The notes under the pieces are model-generated. The model had not been told where the DNA came from, did no database searches, and saw only the letters and a list, made by a program, of their open reading frames with translations. From the NCBI GenBank assembly GCA_035235625.1, contig CP141144.1:32423014-32487013 (forward strand): DNA of 64,000 nt. The letters are read 5' to 3'. This document shows, piece by piece, positions 1-12,600 of the stretch. The position numbers were made by a program, and so were the translations under genes. Source of the stretch: Saururus chinensis (taxonomy: Eukaryota; Streptophyta; Magnoliopsida; Piperales; Saururaceae). Each line of letters begins with the position of its first letter. The first letter of the stretch is position 1.

Positions 1-582
1 AATACGAGTATTCTAAAATTAGTTTATTTGGAACCATACACTATTATGTTCATCGTCCCATACAAATTATTACACATTCTTTCCCATATTAAGTGCTCTA
101 AAATTAGTTTATTTTAAAAATAAATAAGAGTTTCAATTATATGTTTAAATAACTGTATATTTGTCGAGCACCATATATAAAAAAATAATTATGTAAATTA
201 CATGGACCTACCCGTATTCATCTCATATAACTTTAAAAATATCATTTTTTAATATAACAAAATATAATCTTTCAAAGAAATTTGTTTGAATTGTATTTTT
301 GTTTTTAAGAAAAAAATTTAAAAAATAAATTTTATTTAGAAAAAAATATTTTTGAAAATAAAAAACTAATTTTTAAAATAGAAAAATATTTTTTTTGATG
401 AAAAAATAAAATTATTTTTTAATACTGTATAGATACATATCAGCCGTATTGATACGGTACATCCGATACATATCATGATTCGGTGTGGGGGGTATACCAC
501 CACCGTACCCGTATTAGCCTCAACCGATACAAGTACATATCAGTCGATACGGTCCTGTATTGACTGATCTACCCTTTCAGGG

Positions 583-1125
583 TCTTTTTCGTAAGTGAAT
601 ACATGATCATAAATAGAAACTGAATTAGCTGAAATTTGTTGCACCATTTCCTCGCCTTCAATTCCTTCTTGGGCCTCATTCGTACCACCACGTAACACAT
701 CAATCTAGCAAAAACAAAAAGCTTTTTTTCAGAACAATGACACTACCGTGAGAAGAAATTCACCTTGAAAAACAAAATTCAATTAGTTTCATCTACATAA
801 GAAAAATTAAAATTCACAATGGAACTTCATCAACAATAAAATGCACCTTGACTCCAAAATCCAATGTCACGAGGACCGCATTTTAGGGCAAGGTCTCCGT
901 AGTGAGCTTCTGCTTGAGCGGATTCAGGCCCGGATGCTGTGGCGGCCTGGGCGATAGAGGACTCTGCGGCTTGGGCACCAGAGGCTTGGGAACGTCGACA
1001 AAAGTGTTGGGGTCCACATTCTCATATCTGAGCTTCTGGGAAGGGGCTTGCTTTTGCGGGGAAGGAGAGGCCTCCGACGGCGAGATCCCCCTCAAAACCC
1101 GGCTCCTCGGCAATGAACTCATCAT
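583..1125 (-). pseudogene. KIN-12 kinesin 5' fragment, copy 1 (exons 1-2)
   Basis: On the minus strand exon 1 (1125 to 847) encodes an N-terminus with SRVLRGISP, NVDPNTFVDVPKPLVPK and PLSPRPPQHPGLNPLKQKL. This is the proline-rich leader that precedes the motor domain in plant phragmoplast kinesins of the KIN-12 (PAKRP1/POK) group. Exon 1 ends in GVK followed by a GT donor. Exon 2 (691 to about 583) continues VVVRMRP, the first beta-strand of a kinesin motor, and runs to SANSVSIYDHVFTYEK. The motor domain is then cut off, long before the P-loop, so no ATPase could be made. This copy has a stop in exon 1 and an AC in place of the AG acceptor. The exon order and splice sites show a genomic copy, not a retrocopy. 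Confidence 0.8.
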
Positions 1126-1461
1126 GGCCGATTCGGATCCATACTAGATCTTGAACCAAAAATGTCATAGAGAAAGGAGGGATCAGAGGTGTAAACCCTA
1201 GAGTTTCAAAGCCTAGAGAGGAAATGGAGGGCGGAGGGTTCCAGTTCTCGCCGTTGCGAAGGGGGGGAAGGCAGGCAATTTTGAAATGAAATTCTAGAGG
1301 GATAAGAGAGATAGGGGAGAGAGAAATTGCAGAAGTAGTAGTCAATTTGGGTAAATTGCAATCACGCCCCCGATGTTTTAAAAATGGGGGTGTGTGGGGT
1401 ATATGACAATTTAGCCTTCATCGTACTTTGTGATTTGAATTTTGCTGTGGTGGTGATTTAG

Positions 1462-1658
1462 GGAACACTTTTTCTTGCTCTCTTTTAAAAATGAGGTCAG
1501 CATAAGTTACACATAGGAGTTATTTATCCATGAGATTAACACCATATACGTTGACACTAACATGAACTAGTGTGTGCACCGTCAATCATAAATATTAACA
1601 GCTCCTATGCGTAACTTACACTAGACTCATTGTAAGAGGGGAGCGTAAAAATTCTTCT
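1462..1658. mobile_element. Mutator-type MITE, 197 bp, in KIN-12 unit 1
   Basis: The element is flanked by identical 9-bp duplications GTGATTTAG (1453-1461 and 1659-1667). Its ends form an imperfect inverted repeat of about 50 bp, clearest at AAGTTACACATAGGAG against CTCCTATGCGTAACTT. It has no coding capacity. The 9-bp duplication points to mobilisation by Mutator-type transposase. The same insertion occurs at 3767 and 57592. Confidence 0.75.
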
Positions 1659-1667
1659 GTGATTTAG

Positions 1668-2330
1668 AATAAGTTCATCCCTAAACGCCAATGTAGCTAT
1701 ATAATATTTCTTTGTCTTATATATTACTTGTAAAAAATTTATAAAACTATAAAAAATTAAATTTATTTTGAATTAATTTTTAATTAGATAATTAACGCTC
1801 CATTTGTCTTATAGCTCCATTTGGTAAAAAATTATTATTATATATTAATAACTTCATTTTATTTAACTTAAATAATTAAATACTTAAATAACTTCATTTT
1901 ATAAGCTTATTTTTTTCTTTACCTTCTCTTAAATGTGAGTTTCACCATTTACTAAAAACAACTACTTGCTTCATCTTATATTAGTACTTAATATCTAATT
2001 TATATCATTTTAATCAAGATGGTAATTATTGCATGTAAAAGTAGTACAATCCGACTACTAACTCAGTAAGAAAAGTATGAGGAGATCCAAACAATAGAAA
2101 AGAGGAAAAGCGGTTTCACTAACATACACGCATGTAAGGCTGTATCAATACAAATGAGAGTATCGATGACTATGGATATGAGTACGGGCCGATGATTCGC
2201 TTTGTACGTGCCTGAACGGGCTTAAACCCTTTTATAAACATAAAAAATATTATAATTAATAATATATTATTATAAAACTTATTTTAGAGTATAATAAGAC
2301 CGTAAAATGCTGTATCAACCAATACGGGTA
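1668..2330. other. AT-rich part of the unit, no gene
   Basis: AT-rich spacer with no coding frame, RNA gene or terminal repeat that I can see. It is part of the tandem unit and recurs at 3973-4620, 55893-56500 and 57770-58380. Confidence 0.6.
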
Positions 2331-2854
2331 TTATAAAATTAGTTTATTTAGAACCATACACTATTATGTTCTTCGTCCCATACAAGTTATTGCTCATTCT
2401 TTCCCATATTAAGTGCTCTAAAATTAGTTTATTTTAAAAATAAATATGAGTCTAAATTATATGTTTAAATAAATGTATATTTGTGGAGCACTATATATAA
2501 AAAAAAAATTATGTAATTACATGGACCTACCCGTATTCATCTCATATAACTTTAAAAATATTATTTTTTCGTATAACAAAAATATAAACTTTCAAAGAAG
2601 TTGCGTATGAATTGTTTTTTTAAGAAAAATTTCAAAATTTTTTTCGAAAAAATTTATTTTTAAAATAGAAAATTAATTTTCTAATACTATATCGATAGAT
2701 ATCGGCCTTATCGATATGGTATGGCTGATGTGTATCATGATTCGGTATGGAGGGGCGTACCACCCCCCGTACCCATATCAGTCTCAACCAATATGAGTAC
2801 GTATCAGTCGATACGGTGCAATATTGACCGATATGGGCTTCTAGGGTTTTTTTT

Positions 2855-3433
2855 GAATGTGAAGACATGATCAAGAATAGAAACTGAATTAGCTGAATTT
2901 TTTTGCACTATTTCCTCGCCTTATTTCTCCTTCCTGGGCCTCATTCGTACCACCACCTAACACATCATTAAGTATAAAAAAACAAAAAAAGAATCGATCA
3001 TTTTCATCAATCTAGCAAAAACAAAAAGCTTTTTTTCATAACAACGACACTACCCCGAGAAGAAATTCTCCTTTAAAAACAAAATTCAATCAGTTTCATC
3101 TACATAAGAAAAATAAAAATTCACAACAGAACTTCATCAAGAATAAAATGCACCTTGACTCCAGAATCCATGGTCACGGGGACCCCTTTTCTCGGGCAGG
3201 GTCTCCATGGTGAGCTTCCGCTTGAGCGCATTCGGGCCCGGATGCTGGGGCGGCCTGGGCGGTAGACGGCTCCGTTCCTTTGGCACCAGAGGCTTGGGAA
3301 CATCGACAATAGTGTTGAGGTCAACATTTTCGAATCTGAGCTTACGGGAGGGGGCTTGCTTTTACGGGGAAGGAGAGGCCTCCGACAGCGAGATCCCCCT
3401 CAGAACCCGGCTCCTTGGCACTGAACTCTTCAT
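2855..3433 (-). pseudogene. KIN-12 kinesin 5' fragment, copy 2 (exons 1-2)
   Basis: Second copy. Exon 1 (3433 to 3154) begins MKSSVPRSRVLRGIS, and its 3' end reads DSGVK-like residues followed by a clean GT donor (AAG/GTGCAT). After an intron of about 200 bp, exon 2 (2957 to about 2855) starts GTGGTGGTACGAATGAGG, encoding the kinesin VVVRMR strand, directly after a TAG acceptor. Exon 1 contains a premature stop in the SPSP region and a frame slip near METLP; exon 2 has a frame slip after the VVVRMRP start. This copy gives the clearest view of the original exon-intron boundary. Confidence 0.8.
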
Positions 3434-3766
3434 GGCCGATTCGGATCCGTACTGGATCTTGAGCCAAAAATGTCATAGAGAAAGGAGGGATCAGAGGTGG
3501 AGACCCAAGAATTTCAAAGCCTAGAGAGAAAATCGGGGGCGGAGGGTTCCAGTTCTAGCCGTTGCAAAGGGTTACGTAGGCGATTTTGAAATGAAATTCC
3601 GGAGGGATGAGAGAGATAGGGGAGAGAGAAATTACAGAAGTAGTACTCATTTTGGGTAAATTGCAATCCCGCCCCCGATGTTTCGAAAATGGGGGTGTGT
3701 GGGGTATATGACGATTTTGCCTTCATGGTACTTTGTGATTTGAATTTTGCTGTGGTGGTAATTTAG

Positions 3767-3963
3767 GGAAGAGTTTTTCTTGCTCTCTTTTAACAAAGAG
3801 GTCAGCATAAGTTACACATAGGAGTTATTTGTCTATGAGATTAACACCATATATGTTGACGCTAACATGAACTAGTGTGTGCATTGTCAATCATAAATAT
3901 TAATAGCTCCCATGCGTAACTTACACTAGGCCCATTGTAAGAGGGGAGCGTAAAAATTCTTCT
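3767..3963. mobile_element. Mutator-type MITE, 197 bp, in KIN-12 unit 2
   Basis: Same element and same position in the unit as 1462-1658. The flanking 9-mers are GTAATTTAG (3758-3766) and GTGAATTAG (3964-3972), two decayed versions of the GTGATTTAG duplication in copy 1. The TIR ends GGAAGAGTTTTTC and, on the other strand, AGAAGAATTTTTAC can be aligned. Confidence 0.75.
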
Positions 3964-5132
3964 GTGAATTAGAATAAGTTCATCCCTAAATACCATTGCA
4001 GCTATATAATATTTCTTCATCTTATATATTACTTGTAAAAGATTTATAAAACTATAGAAAATTAAATTTATTTTCTCTTATTTTTTAATTAGATAATTAA
4101 TACTCCCTTTGTCTTATAGCACCATTTGGTAAAAAAATTTATTCTATTTTAATAACTTCATTTTATTTAACTTAAAAAATTAAATACTTAAAAAAAATAT
4201 TATAAGCTTATTTTGTTCTTTACCTTCTCTTAAATGTGAGTTTCACCATTCACTAAAAACAACTACTTGCTTCATCTTATATTAGTACTTAATATCTAAT
4301 TTTTATCATTTTTATCAAGATGGTAATCATTGCATGTGAAAGTAGTAAAATCCTACTACTAACTCAATGAGAAAAGTATGAGGAGATCTAAACAATAGAA
4401 AAGTGGAAAAGTGGGTTCACTCACATACATGCATGGAAGGCTATATCGATACATATGAGAGTATTGATGACTATGGATATGGGTACGCGCTAAAGATTCA
4501 CTTGGTACACACCTAAACGGGCGTAAACCCTTTTATAAACATAAAAAACTATTATAACTAATAATATATCATTATAAAACTTCTTTTAGAGAAGAATAAG
4601 ACCTTAAAATGCCGTATCAACCAATATGTGTATTCTAAAATTAGTTTATTTGGAACCATACACTATTATGTTCTCTGTCACATACAAATTATTGCTCATT
4701 CTTTCCCATATTAAGTGCTCTAAAATTAGTTTATTTTAGAAATAAATATGAGTCTAAATTATATGTTTAAATAAATGTATATTTGTGGAGCACTACATAG
4801 AAAAAAAATAATTATGTAAATTACATGGACCTACCCATATTCATCTCATTTAAATTTAAAAATATTATTTTTAATATAAGAAAAATATAAACTTTCAAAG
4901 AAGTTGGGTTTGAATTGTATTTTTGTTTTTAAGAAAAAAAATTAAAATTTTTTTTCAAAAGAAAATAATTTGTTTAAATAAAAAAGTAATTTTTAAAATA
5001 AAAAATTTAATTTTTTAATACTGTATCGATATGTATCGGTTGTATCGATATGGTATGGCTAATTACATATCTTGATTCGGTGTGGGGGGCGTACCACCCC
5101 CCGTACCCGTATCAGTCTCATCCAATACGGTG

Positions 5133-5246
5133 TCATGTAAGGTCGTAATTCCTAGTGCATTGATTTTATGCAAAGAGTTTTTGTCGTGTTTTTTACGCTA
5201 GTTGGGCATTTCCACTTAAAAATGTAGAGAATTCTTGCATGATTTA
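5133..5246. other. Unassigned segment between the unit block and the gypsy LTR
   Basis: About 114 bp that match neither the tandem unit nor the LTR that follows. I see no coding frame or terminal repeats. Confidence 0.4.
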
Positions 5247-8200
5247 TGTAAGATCCCTAAACTTGAACCGGTTGATTTTATTTTATTTAATTGCAATTGT
5301 GTGGTTTAATGATAATTCTGACCGGTTTTCACTATTTTTGAAATTAACGTGGTTAGTCAAAAATTTCTTTACATTTATAGTTTTTAAGTTAATTTAAGTC
5401 ATTTACAGTTTTTATAGAATTCTTAGTTTTTTTATTATTTTTCTCGAAAAGTTAGGGGGCGGCGCCCACCGTGGGCCCCACATGCAAAATTGAGATTATT
5501 AGTCTTAAATGACCATAACAACAATCTAAGACATCAATAATTATTTTAAAAATTTTAGACTTCAATTTGGGTTTGAAATGAGTAAGTTTTCCATTTTTTT
5601 AGTGTGAAACCATATTTATACCCCACAAACCTATTAGGTTTACCCCTAACCTTTACTATTAAAGGAATGACACAGTGACTTTCCCAATTAGAAAAGGGCC
5701 GAGACCAGGATCTTAGGAGCCAAATCTCCATTTTCCAAAAAGAGAAAAGAGATTAAGGTATGGATTGCTTAATTTTCACTAATCTCTTAGGGTTTTCCTT
5801 AAATCTTCCAAACCTCTTCTTTTGTTATGATTTAATATCGATTTCTACTAAAAAAAACTACTAATTTGAACTTCTATTTAAAACCCTAATAATGGGAATT
5901 TCATTTTTGAGCTTCTTGAACCCTAGATCTACTAGTTTTTGAAAGATTTAGGAGTTTAAATCGGATTTATGAAGGTATTAATAAAAACCATATGTTAGGT
6001 AGGTTTTGAAGGTGTTAGAGGAGCTATTTCAAGTGAAGAAGCTTGTTGAAGGTAAGTGTTTTCATCCCAAATGTTGTTGTGATTTTGGATTTGAGTTTGA
6101 TAGAGTTTTGAAGTGGGTTCCATGGTTATGAGCTTTAATAGCGATTTGAAAAAAGTTCAATCTTTGATGAAATTTCTTAGGGTGGGCTAGATTTGATGTT
6201 CTCTTAGCATGGATTTGATTATTATGATGTTTGGGAGTGTGATTTGGTAATTTAAGATTTGTATGTGAAGTTTCAGTTTTGATTTCGAAGTGAGGAAGAC
6301 AAACCAGAGATTGCCTTTGGCGATCGAACGGCCTGATAGCCGATTGAACGACCAGGCGTTCGAACAACAAGGCGTTCGAATGGCCCTGTAGGGCGTTCAA
6401 ACACCAACACTGCAGTTTGGCTAATTTTGTGTATTTAGCTCATTCTAATGTTTTTACTCTTGAGTATCATTTCTTATGACTTTGATGAGTAATATATGCT
6501 ATGATAAGCTACTGGAACGACATGATATTGATGTTGGAAATTATGAAGAATAATTAGGTATTATGTGAAATTGCATGTGGTTGGCAAAACATGTTAGGAT
6601 TGTTTATCTTCAATCCATGATTGAATGATTCCTTATGTTTTAAGCATGATTCTAGCAAGATTATAGCATGAGAATAGACTAGTATATCTTCATATAATGT
6701 GATTTAAGTTATGGTGAATGATAGTGTCATGTTTAGATTCAAGTGTGGTGTGTATATGCTTATATAGATCTAGCATGAGGTTGCACTTGACATGATTGAT
6801 GTTTTCTGATGGGTTTCACTCATGATTTCAGCTAGGAACCATGATTAGATAGATGTTAAAGAGCATGTGTGTAGTGTCTTGTGAGTTATCTATAATGCAT
6901 GTGGGGGTAATCATGATAATTTGTTGATATTTATGATTAAATATAATGCATGTGGGGCTTATGGGAGTACGTTTTATGAATTAGAATTCATGTAGAGATT
7001 GCTCACGTATGTATCATGTTGCATGCATCATGAAACGGATTTTTGAATGAAACTTTACCGAGTTTAGCCGATGCTGGTCGATTGGATGCAATTGTGTGAG
7101 AATTGCTTGAAGAGTTAATCAATTGAGGCTTTTCGATGCAGTTTTACGTCCAAGAGGATGGGGTTTTACGTCTGAAAGGGCATGATGTCCCTTGAGGACG
7201 GGTTTCCTCAATGCTATAAGGAGATAAACTATTGAGAATATCTTGACCCTAAGAATCTAGGCTAGTGTAGTCTAGTGCATGCATAAGGACTGCTTATGCT
7301 TTAGCCGATTAAGCAGGATTATTTTTATCGACTTTCATGGTTATGGAATGTGTGTTAGAAACACTTTATATGCAGGTTAGTAAGTGATGTTTATGCATGA
7401 TCTAAAATGTGTATTACAGATACTTCCCATGCAGGTTTATGTGATGTTTTTGCATGATCTAAAATATGTGTTAGAGACACTTCTCATGCAGGTTTATGTG
7501 ATGTTTATGCATGATCTGAATGTGTGGTAGAGATACTTCTCATGCAGGTTTATGTGATATTTATGCACGAGCTAAAGATGTGGTAGAAGCACTTCTCATG
7601 CAGGTTATATGTGGTGATTATGCATGATATGATTATTTGAGAATCACTTATTATATAGGATGGATGTGATGTCATAATGTGATTATTCATGCCATTATTA
7701 GTATGTATGAGATACTTGTATGCAGGATAATTACTTATGGATAATTAGGGGTATGGTAAGGGAATTAATCAGAAATGGGGATATTATGTGAAATGTAGAT
7801 CTGAATTACCATGTTGATGTGTTGTGGTTGTTTTCTGATTAACGTTACTGTATTTCAAACCTTAGTTTTAATCACCCCTCTTTCTATAGTTTTTTTGGGG
7901 TTGCATGGTACGACATGCAATTGATCAGGTTACCTGTATGAGGGACGATCGGGATATGAATGGGAGTAGACGTGGATGCCTTTGGACATTGTTTTGTCTT
8001 CTAATTTATGCTTTGATGACACTAGAAAACTATGTATGGATGATTATGTTTCAGACTTGTGTATAACTGATGCTTTTAGGTCTGTCTAAGATTTTTAGAT
8101 TTTGAGCCACATGTCGGCTAAGGATTTTAAGTATGTGGGTTAAGTTTGAGGATTTATTTCAGAGATGTTATCCTATTTTATTTTACCTTATTTCTCTTGC

Positions 8201-8360
8201 ACAAAGGATAAATGGTGCACGATTTCGTGTCTGTTATTTACCCATTAGAGGGGTTAAGACTTCCGCAATGTGTTAAACCAACAATCTTGTCGCCCCCGTG
8301 TGCTTCAACCGGCCCCTAGACCGGGTTCGGCTCGGGTCGGGCGGGCGCCAGGGTGTGACA
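5247..8360 (+). repeat. 5' LTR of the gypsy element (3.1 kb)
   Basis: Begins TGTAAGATCCC and ends GGGTGTGACA, matching the ends of the solo LTR at 9645-13007. Shared landmarks in the same order are an ACCGGTT-rich start, a GGGCCCC patch, a cluster of TCGAACG motifs (about 6320-6400), tandem units with TTATGCATGATCT (about 7370-7640), and a GC-rich end with CGGGTTCGGCTCGGGTCGG. Small reading frames inside it are not genes. Confidence 0.85.
7370..7650 (+). repeat. Degenerate ~60-bp tandem repeats inside the LTR
   Basis: About five imperfect units, each containing TTATGCATGATCT, a GTGTTAGAGACACTT-like stretch and CTCATGCAGGTT. The solo LTR has a matching array at 12060-12360. Confidence 0.75.
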
Positions 8361-8699
8361 AAAAGTTTTTTATATCGGATCACCTCTTTGTCCAAGAGTA
8401 AATAAGGTTAGGTTATGAGTGTTAAGGGTTAATGGGTTGTGAGAGGATTAAGGTCTAGACTTAACTAACGAGGTTGAATTTTGTTAGTTGTTTGTCTTAA
8501 ATATTTGCTTGCTTGATTGTGTTGTTTGCTTTGTCTGGTTGCTGGTGTTGCTTTCAGTTATTAGGTTATATGATTAATGTCTGGTTGTTGTGTAGATGGC
8601 TGACTCTAATCATGTAGGCACTAATAACCATAGCGGTGCTAGAGACCCGAGAGTTGACGATGGTTAACTGCCATTGAGGGGTTAACACAGGTTGTCTAG

Positions 8700-9470
8700 G
8701 CTAAGCACGTGAGTGGCAATGGGTTTGGGTCTCTTTCACTTGAGGGATTCAAGAAGCTTAACCCTCCTACCTTCAAGGGTGGGATAGATGCTTCAGAGGT
8801 GGATAACTGGAAACTCCATATGGAGAAGATCTTCAATGCCCGATGTTGCGCAGCAGAGGAGAAGACTCAACTTGCAATCTTCACATTCGAGGGCAAGGCT
8901 TAGAGATGGTGGTTGTCTATGGAGCGGAAAAGGGTCCAGGGTTGCCTTTCCCTAGGAGGAGTTCTTGTCTGCTTTCAATGACAAGTACTTTCCTCTCCAT
9001 GTGTGGAAAGAGAAGAAGAAGGAGTTCTTGACCTGCAAAAGGGATTCATGTCAATCTTAGCCTATGAAACTAAGTTTGTGGAGTCGAGCGCTTTGCACCT
9101 CCCTTCTTTGGCGATAAGTACGAGCATGCGAGGAAGTCGAGGATGGACTGAGGCCCTTCATCAAAGGCTGAGTAGTATCCTTCAGGCATAAGACCTTAGC
9201 GGAGGTGCTTGAGACCACTGTCATCGTGGAGCGGGACTCGGAGGACTACATGCGTAAGAGGGGGTATCAGCCCAAGAGGCCGAGACAGGAGGATTCTCAT
9301 AACCTCCGGAACCATAAGTGTCATGATGGTCATCATGCCAGGAACCACACTACTCATGTGCAGTCAGACGGTCAGGGCCAGAGGGCCACTGCCACTTGCT
9401 ACCTTTGTGGGCAACGGGGACATTATAAGCAGGAGTGTCCTCATAACACTCAGGGTGGTGCATAAAGACG
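8700..9470 (+). other. Gypsy gag region (fossil)
   Basis: Contains the retrotransposon gag signature FKKLNPPTFKGG followed by VDNWKLHMEKIF, and later a zinc knuckle CYLCGQRGHYKQECP (about 9396-9440). It belongs to the element starting at 5247 and is broken. Confidence 0.85.
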
Positions 9471-9644
9471 TCCACTGGTACCACCTAACACTGGTCCTAG
9501 GCAGTAGGGAGCACCATAGGCAATACCCCAGGCGAGATCATCAGTCGGGCAGCAAGATGCTAAGGGGAAGAGGCCAACTAATGATGGGATAGTGTTTGCT
9601 ATATCAGCACAGGAGGCAGGCAACTCCTCGGGTGTGGTGAAAGG

Positions 9645-12600
9645 TGTAAGATAGCTGATCTTAAACCGGTTTTTGTTTCACTTTAATTATCGGTTATCGT
9701 GAGGTTAACTCGTTTTCTGATTTATTCGGTGGTTTCAAAGATAGATGGTGTTTCTCATAGTTTTAATCAAATTACAGATACTGGTTTTATGTGATTTTTA
9801 ATCAAATGTAAAGTTTTGGGATTTTTTTAAAATTTTACTATTTTTCCAAAAATTAGGGTTTGGCGGGACCCTTGTGGGCCCCTTCGTCAAAATTTGGGTT
9901 TTTGGACCAAATTAACCCAGACATCAACACAAGCCCTTATAAAAATTTTCATAATTTTTTCAGGTTTTATTAGTGCTCAAATAACTAAATTACCCATTTT
10001 AAACCTATTTTTCTATCATACCCCACAATTTACCCATGGACACCCCAAGAACTTACTATAAAAGGCCAGACCTGAGCCATTCCCATTTTGGGAATAGGCT
10101 GAGATGGTGAGGACAGGCATAATCCCCAATTAGGCCCTGATTAGAAGGTGTTTAAGGTAAGTCCATTCTAATTAAGCACCAAATCCTAGCTTTCCTCATA
10201 ATCCGTTCTAGATCTACCATTTCCTATTTGTTTTTATTCATTTTTAAACATCAAAACTACTTATTTGCATCTTTACTTCAAACCCTAGCTCTAAAAATCT
10301 AATTTTTATGTTCAACAAGCCCTAGATCTAAATTTTTTATTAGGGTTTTCTATGTTAAATAGGTTTCAATGGAGTTTAATTCAAACTCTATGTCTTTGTA
10401 AGGTTTTCAAGAAAGGTGACCATCAAATCCAAGCCTAATCAAGGGATAAGGTAATGGACTTTCGAAATTTCAGTCTTCCTATGGTAAAACTCTTGATTTT
10501 GTGGTTTATTTTGAATGGAGTTACTTGATTTAGTGTTCAAATGTTATAATTTGTAAATGGTAATCTTTAATCCCGATTTCATAGGGTTTTATCTTGTTAT
10601 GATGTGGATTAGCATTTTGGAAGTTATGGTGGACTTTTAATGGCATTTAGGTTGTTAGATGGTGATTTTGAGTTTTATCAATGGAGTTTCGGTTTGAAAA
10701 TTCAAAAGGAAGAAGGTCAATTCTGCCTTGTTGGCGTTCGAACGGCCCTTCTGGGCATTCGAACGGCAACACTGTCAGTTCAACATATTTCCTGTTTAGC
10801 CGATCGAACGACCCTTCTGGGCATTTGAACGGCTACACAGCAGATTTTTGTATTATGTGTATGATGTTTATTTTGATGATTCTACTCTAATATGCCAATT
10901 TCATATGAATGTGGAGTGTTTTGAGCTATAGTATGCTACTGGAAAGGTATACCATTGAGGTTACGAAGTTGAGGTATATATTTTGAGTTATGTGGAATGA
11001 ATTATGGTTGGAGGTATGATGTTGGAATTGCCATCTTGAAGTTATAAATGGTTGATTCTCTATGGTTAAGTATATTTTCAGTAGAGCTACAACCTACTAA
11101 TGGACTGATATGTCATGATATGATGTGGTTAATTGATGTGTGAATGTTAGTGAACGTCATGGCTTAAGGATGAAGTGAATGATCTTATATGTGTTTAGCT
11201 TGTGGTTGAGCTTTGATTTGAGTAATGATTTCAATGATTCTTCTCCTATGATTTCTGCTAGAATTCATGATTAGATATTAATTCACATGTGTAGTGTGGT
11301 AGTGAGTTAATTTCAAGCATGTTGATTTGCATTGAGTGAAGTGCTTCTACTAGGTACACACACGCACATGTGGGGTTTAATGATGATGTTGAAGCTTGAT
11401 ATTATAATTATGAATGATGCATTAGGGGCTGATGAGAGCACTTATCATGAATTAGGATTCATGTATGCCTTGCCCACGTATGTACCATGTTGCATGAATC
11501 ATGAAAATGGATTTCCAATTGAGGCTTTCTCAAGGATAATCGAATTTGATCGATTGGATGCAATGTAATGAAATTGCGTACCGGATTGATCGGTCGTGGC
11601 TTAATCGAAACTTGATTGGTCCGAAAGGACATGTTTTGATTTGAGTTCTTGTGTGGAACGAGTGCACTCCCCGGGTTGAGTCTAGTTAAATGGAGTTATG
11701 TAGGGATGAGTTGTGTACTTGTCTTGTAGATTGAGATTATTATGATTATCTGGACCCTGAGAATCTAGCTGGTTTGTCCGAGTACACCTGCTTACCAGGT
11801 ATCATTGCTTAAGACTTTAGTTTTGACAAGCAGGGTTGCTTGGGAGTTTAGATTTGATGGGTAGGAGTTGCTCGAAGGTGTTGGCCTTGAGGAGCAGGAA
11901 TTGCTCGAAGGCATTGGCTTTGAGGAGCAGGAGTTGCTTGAAGGCTTTGACCTTGAGGAGCATGTCTATTTGATAAGTGTTTACTCAAGGGCTCTGGCCT
12001 TGAAGAGCAGGTTTATTCTCCATGTGTATGGACTTGCATGTTGGACTAGTGTGTGTGTGACACTTATACATGCATGATGAATGAGAATGTTGATGCATGA
12101 TTGGATATATATGTTAGAGATAAATTTCATGCAGGTTTATATGATGTTGATGCATATGTTAGAGATACATCTCATGCAGGTTGATATGATGTGATGCATG
12201 GCTAGATATGTATGCTAGAGATACATTTCATGTAGGTTGATATGATTTGATGCATGATTGAATATGTATGTTAGAGATTCATTTCATGCAGGTCGATATG
12301 ATGTGATGCATGATTGGATATGTATGTTAGAGATACATTTCATGTAGGTGGATATGATGTAAATGGTACTATGTGGATTATACACTATGATGCAGGTTTA
12401 GGTGATGTGTATGTGTGATCAAAAAATGTTACATCTTGTAAATCTTTGATTTGAATGATTATATTGTTATGTTGTCGTGTTGATGATGCTGATAGTAATT
12501 AGAAAAACCATTGCTGAGTTTGTTTAAACTCACCCCTCTTTATTGTGTTTTGCTTTGGGGCTGCATGGCGCGACACGCAGACAGACATGATATCCTCTTT

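Larger units (their letters stand above)
1..5132. repeat. Left block of ~2.3-kb tandem units carrying KIN-12 fragments
   Basis: The same stretch recurs near 1, 2324 and 4621, each starting with a TCTAAAATTAGTTTATTTGG-like segment after a CCGATACGGG-like motif, which gives a period of about 2.3 kb. In order each unit holds an AT-rich tract, a cluster of GATACGG/CCGTATC motifs, KIN-12 exon 2, the intron, exon 1 and upstream DNA (minus strand), a MITE, and more AT-rich DNA. The first unit is cut by the window edge. The third stops at about 5132, just before the point where exon 2 would begin. The same unit returns at 55893-60588. What amplified it is unknown. Confidence 0.85.

Noticed and set aside
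883-1345. KIN-12 leader as a transposon-encoded protein
   Set aside because: The leader, the GVK/VVVRMRP splice junction and the motor strand order fit a host kinesin gene; no transposon protein has this layout.
6062-6400. Minus-strand frame of 112 codons
   Set aside because: Lies wholly within a gypsy LTR and has no recognisable domain.
11868-12077. Repetitive frame LEGVGLEEQELLEG
   Set aside because: Translation of short tandem repeats inside the solo LTR.
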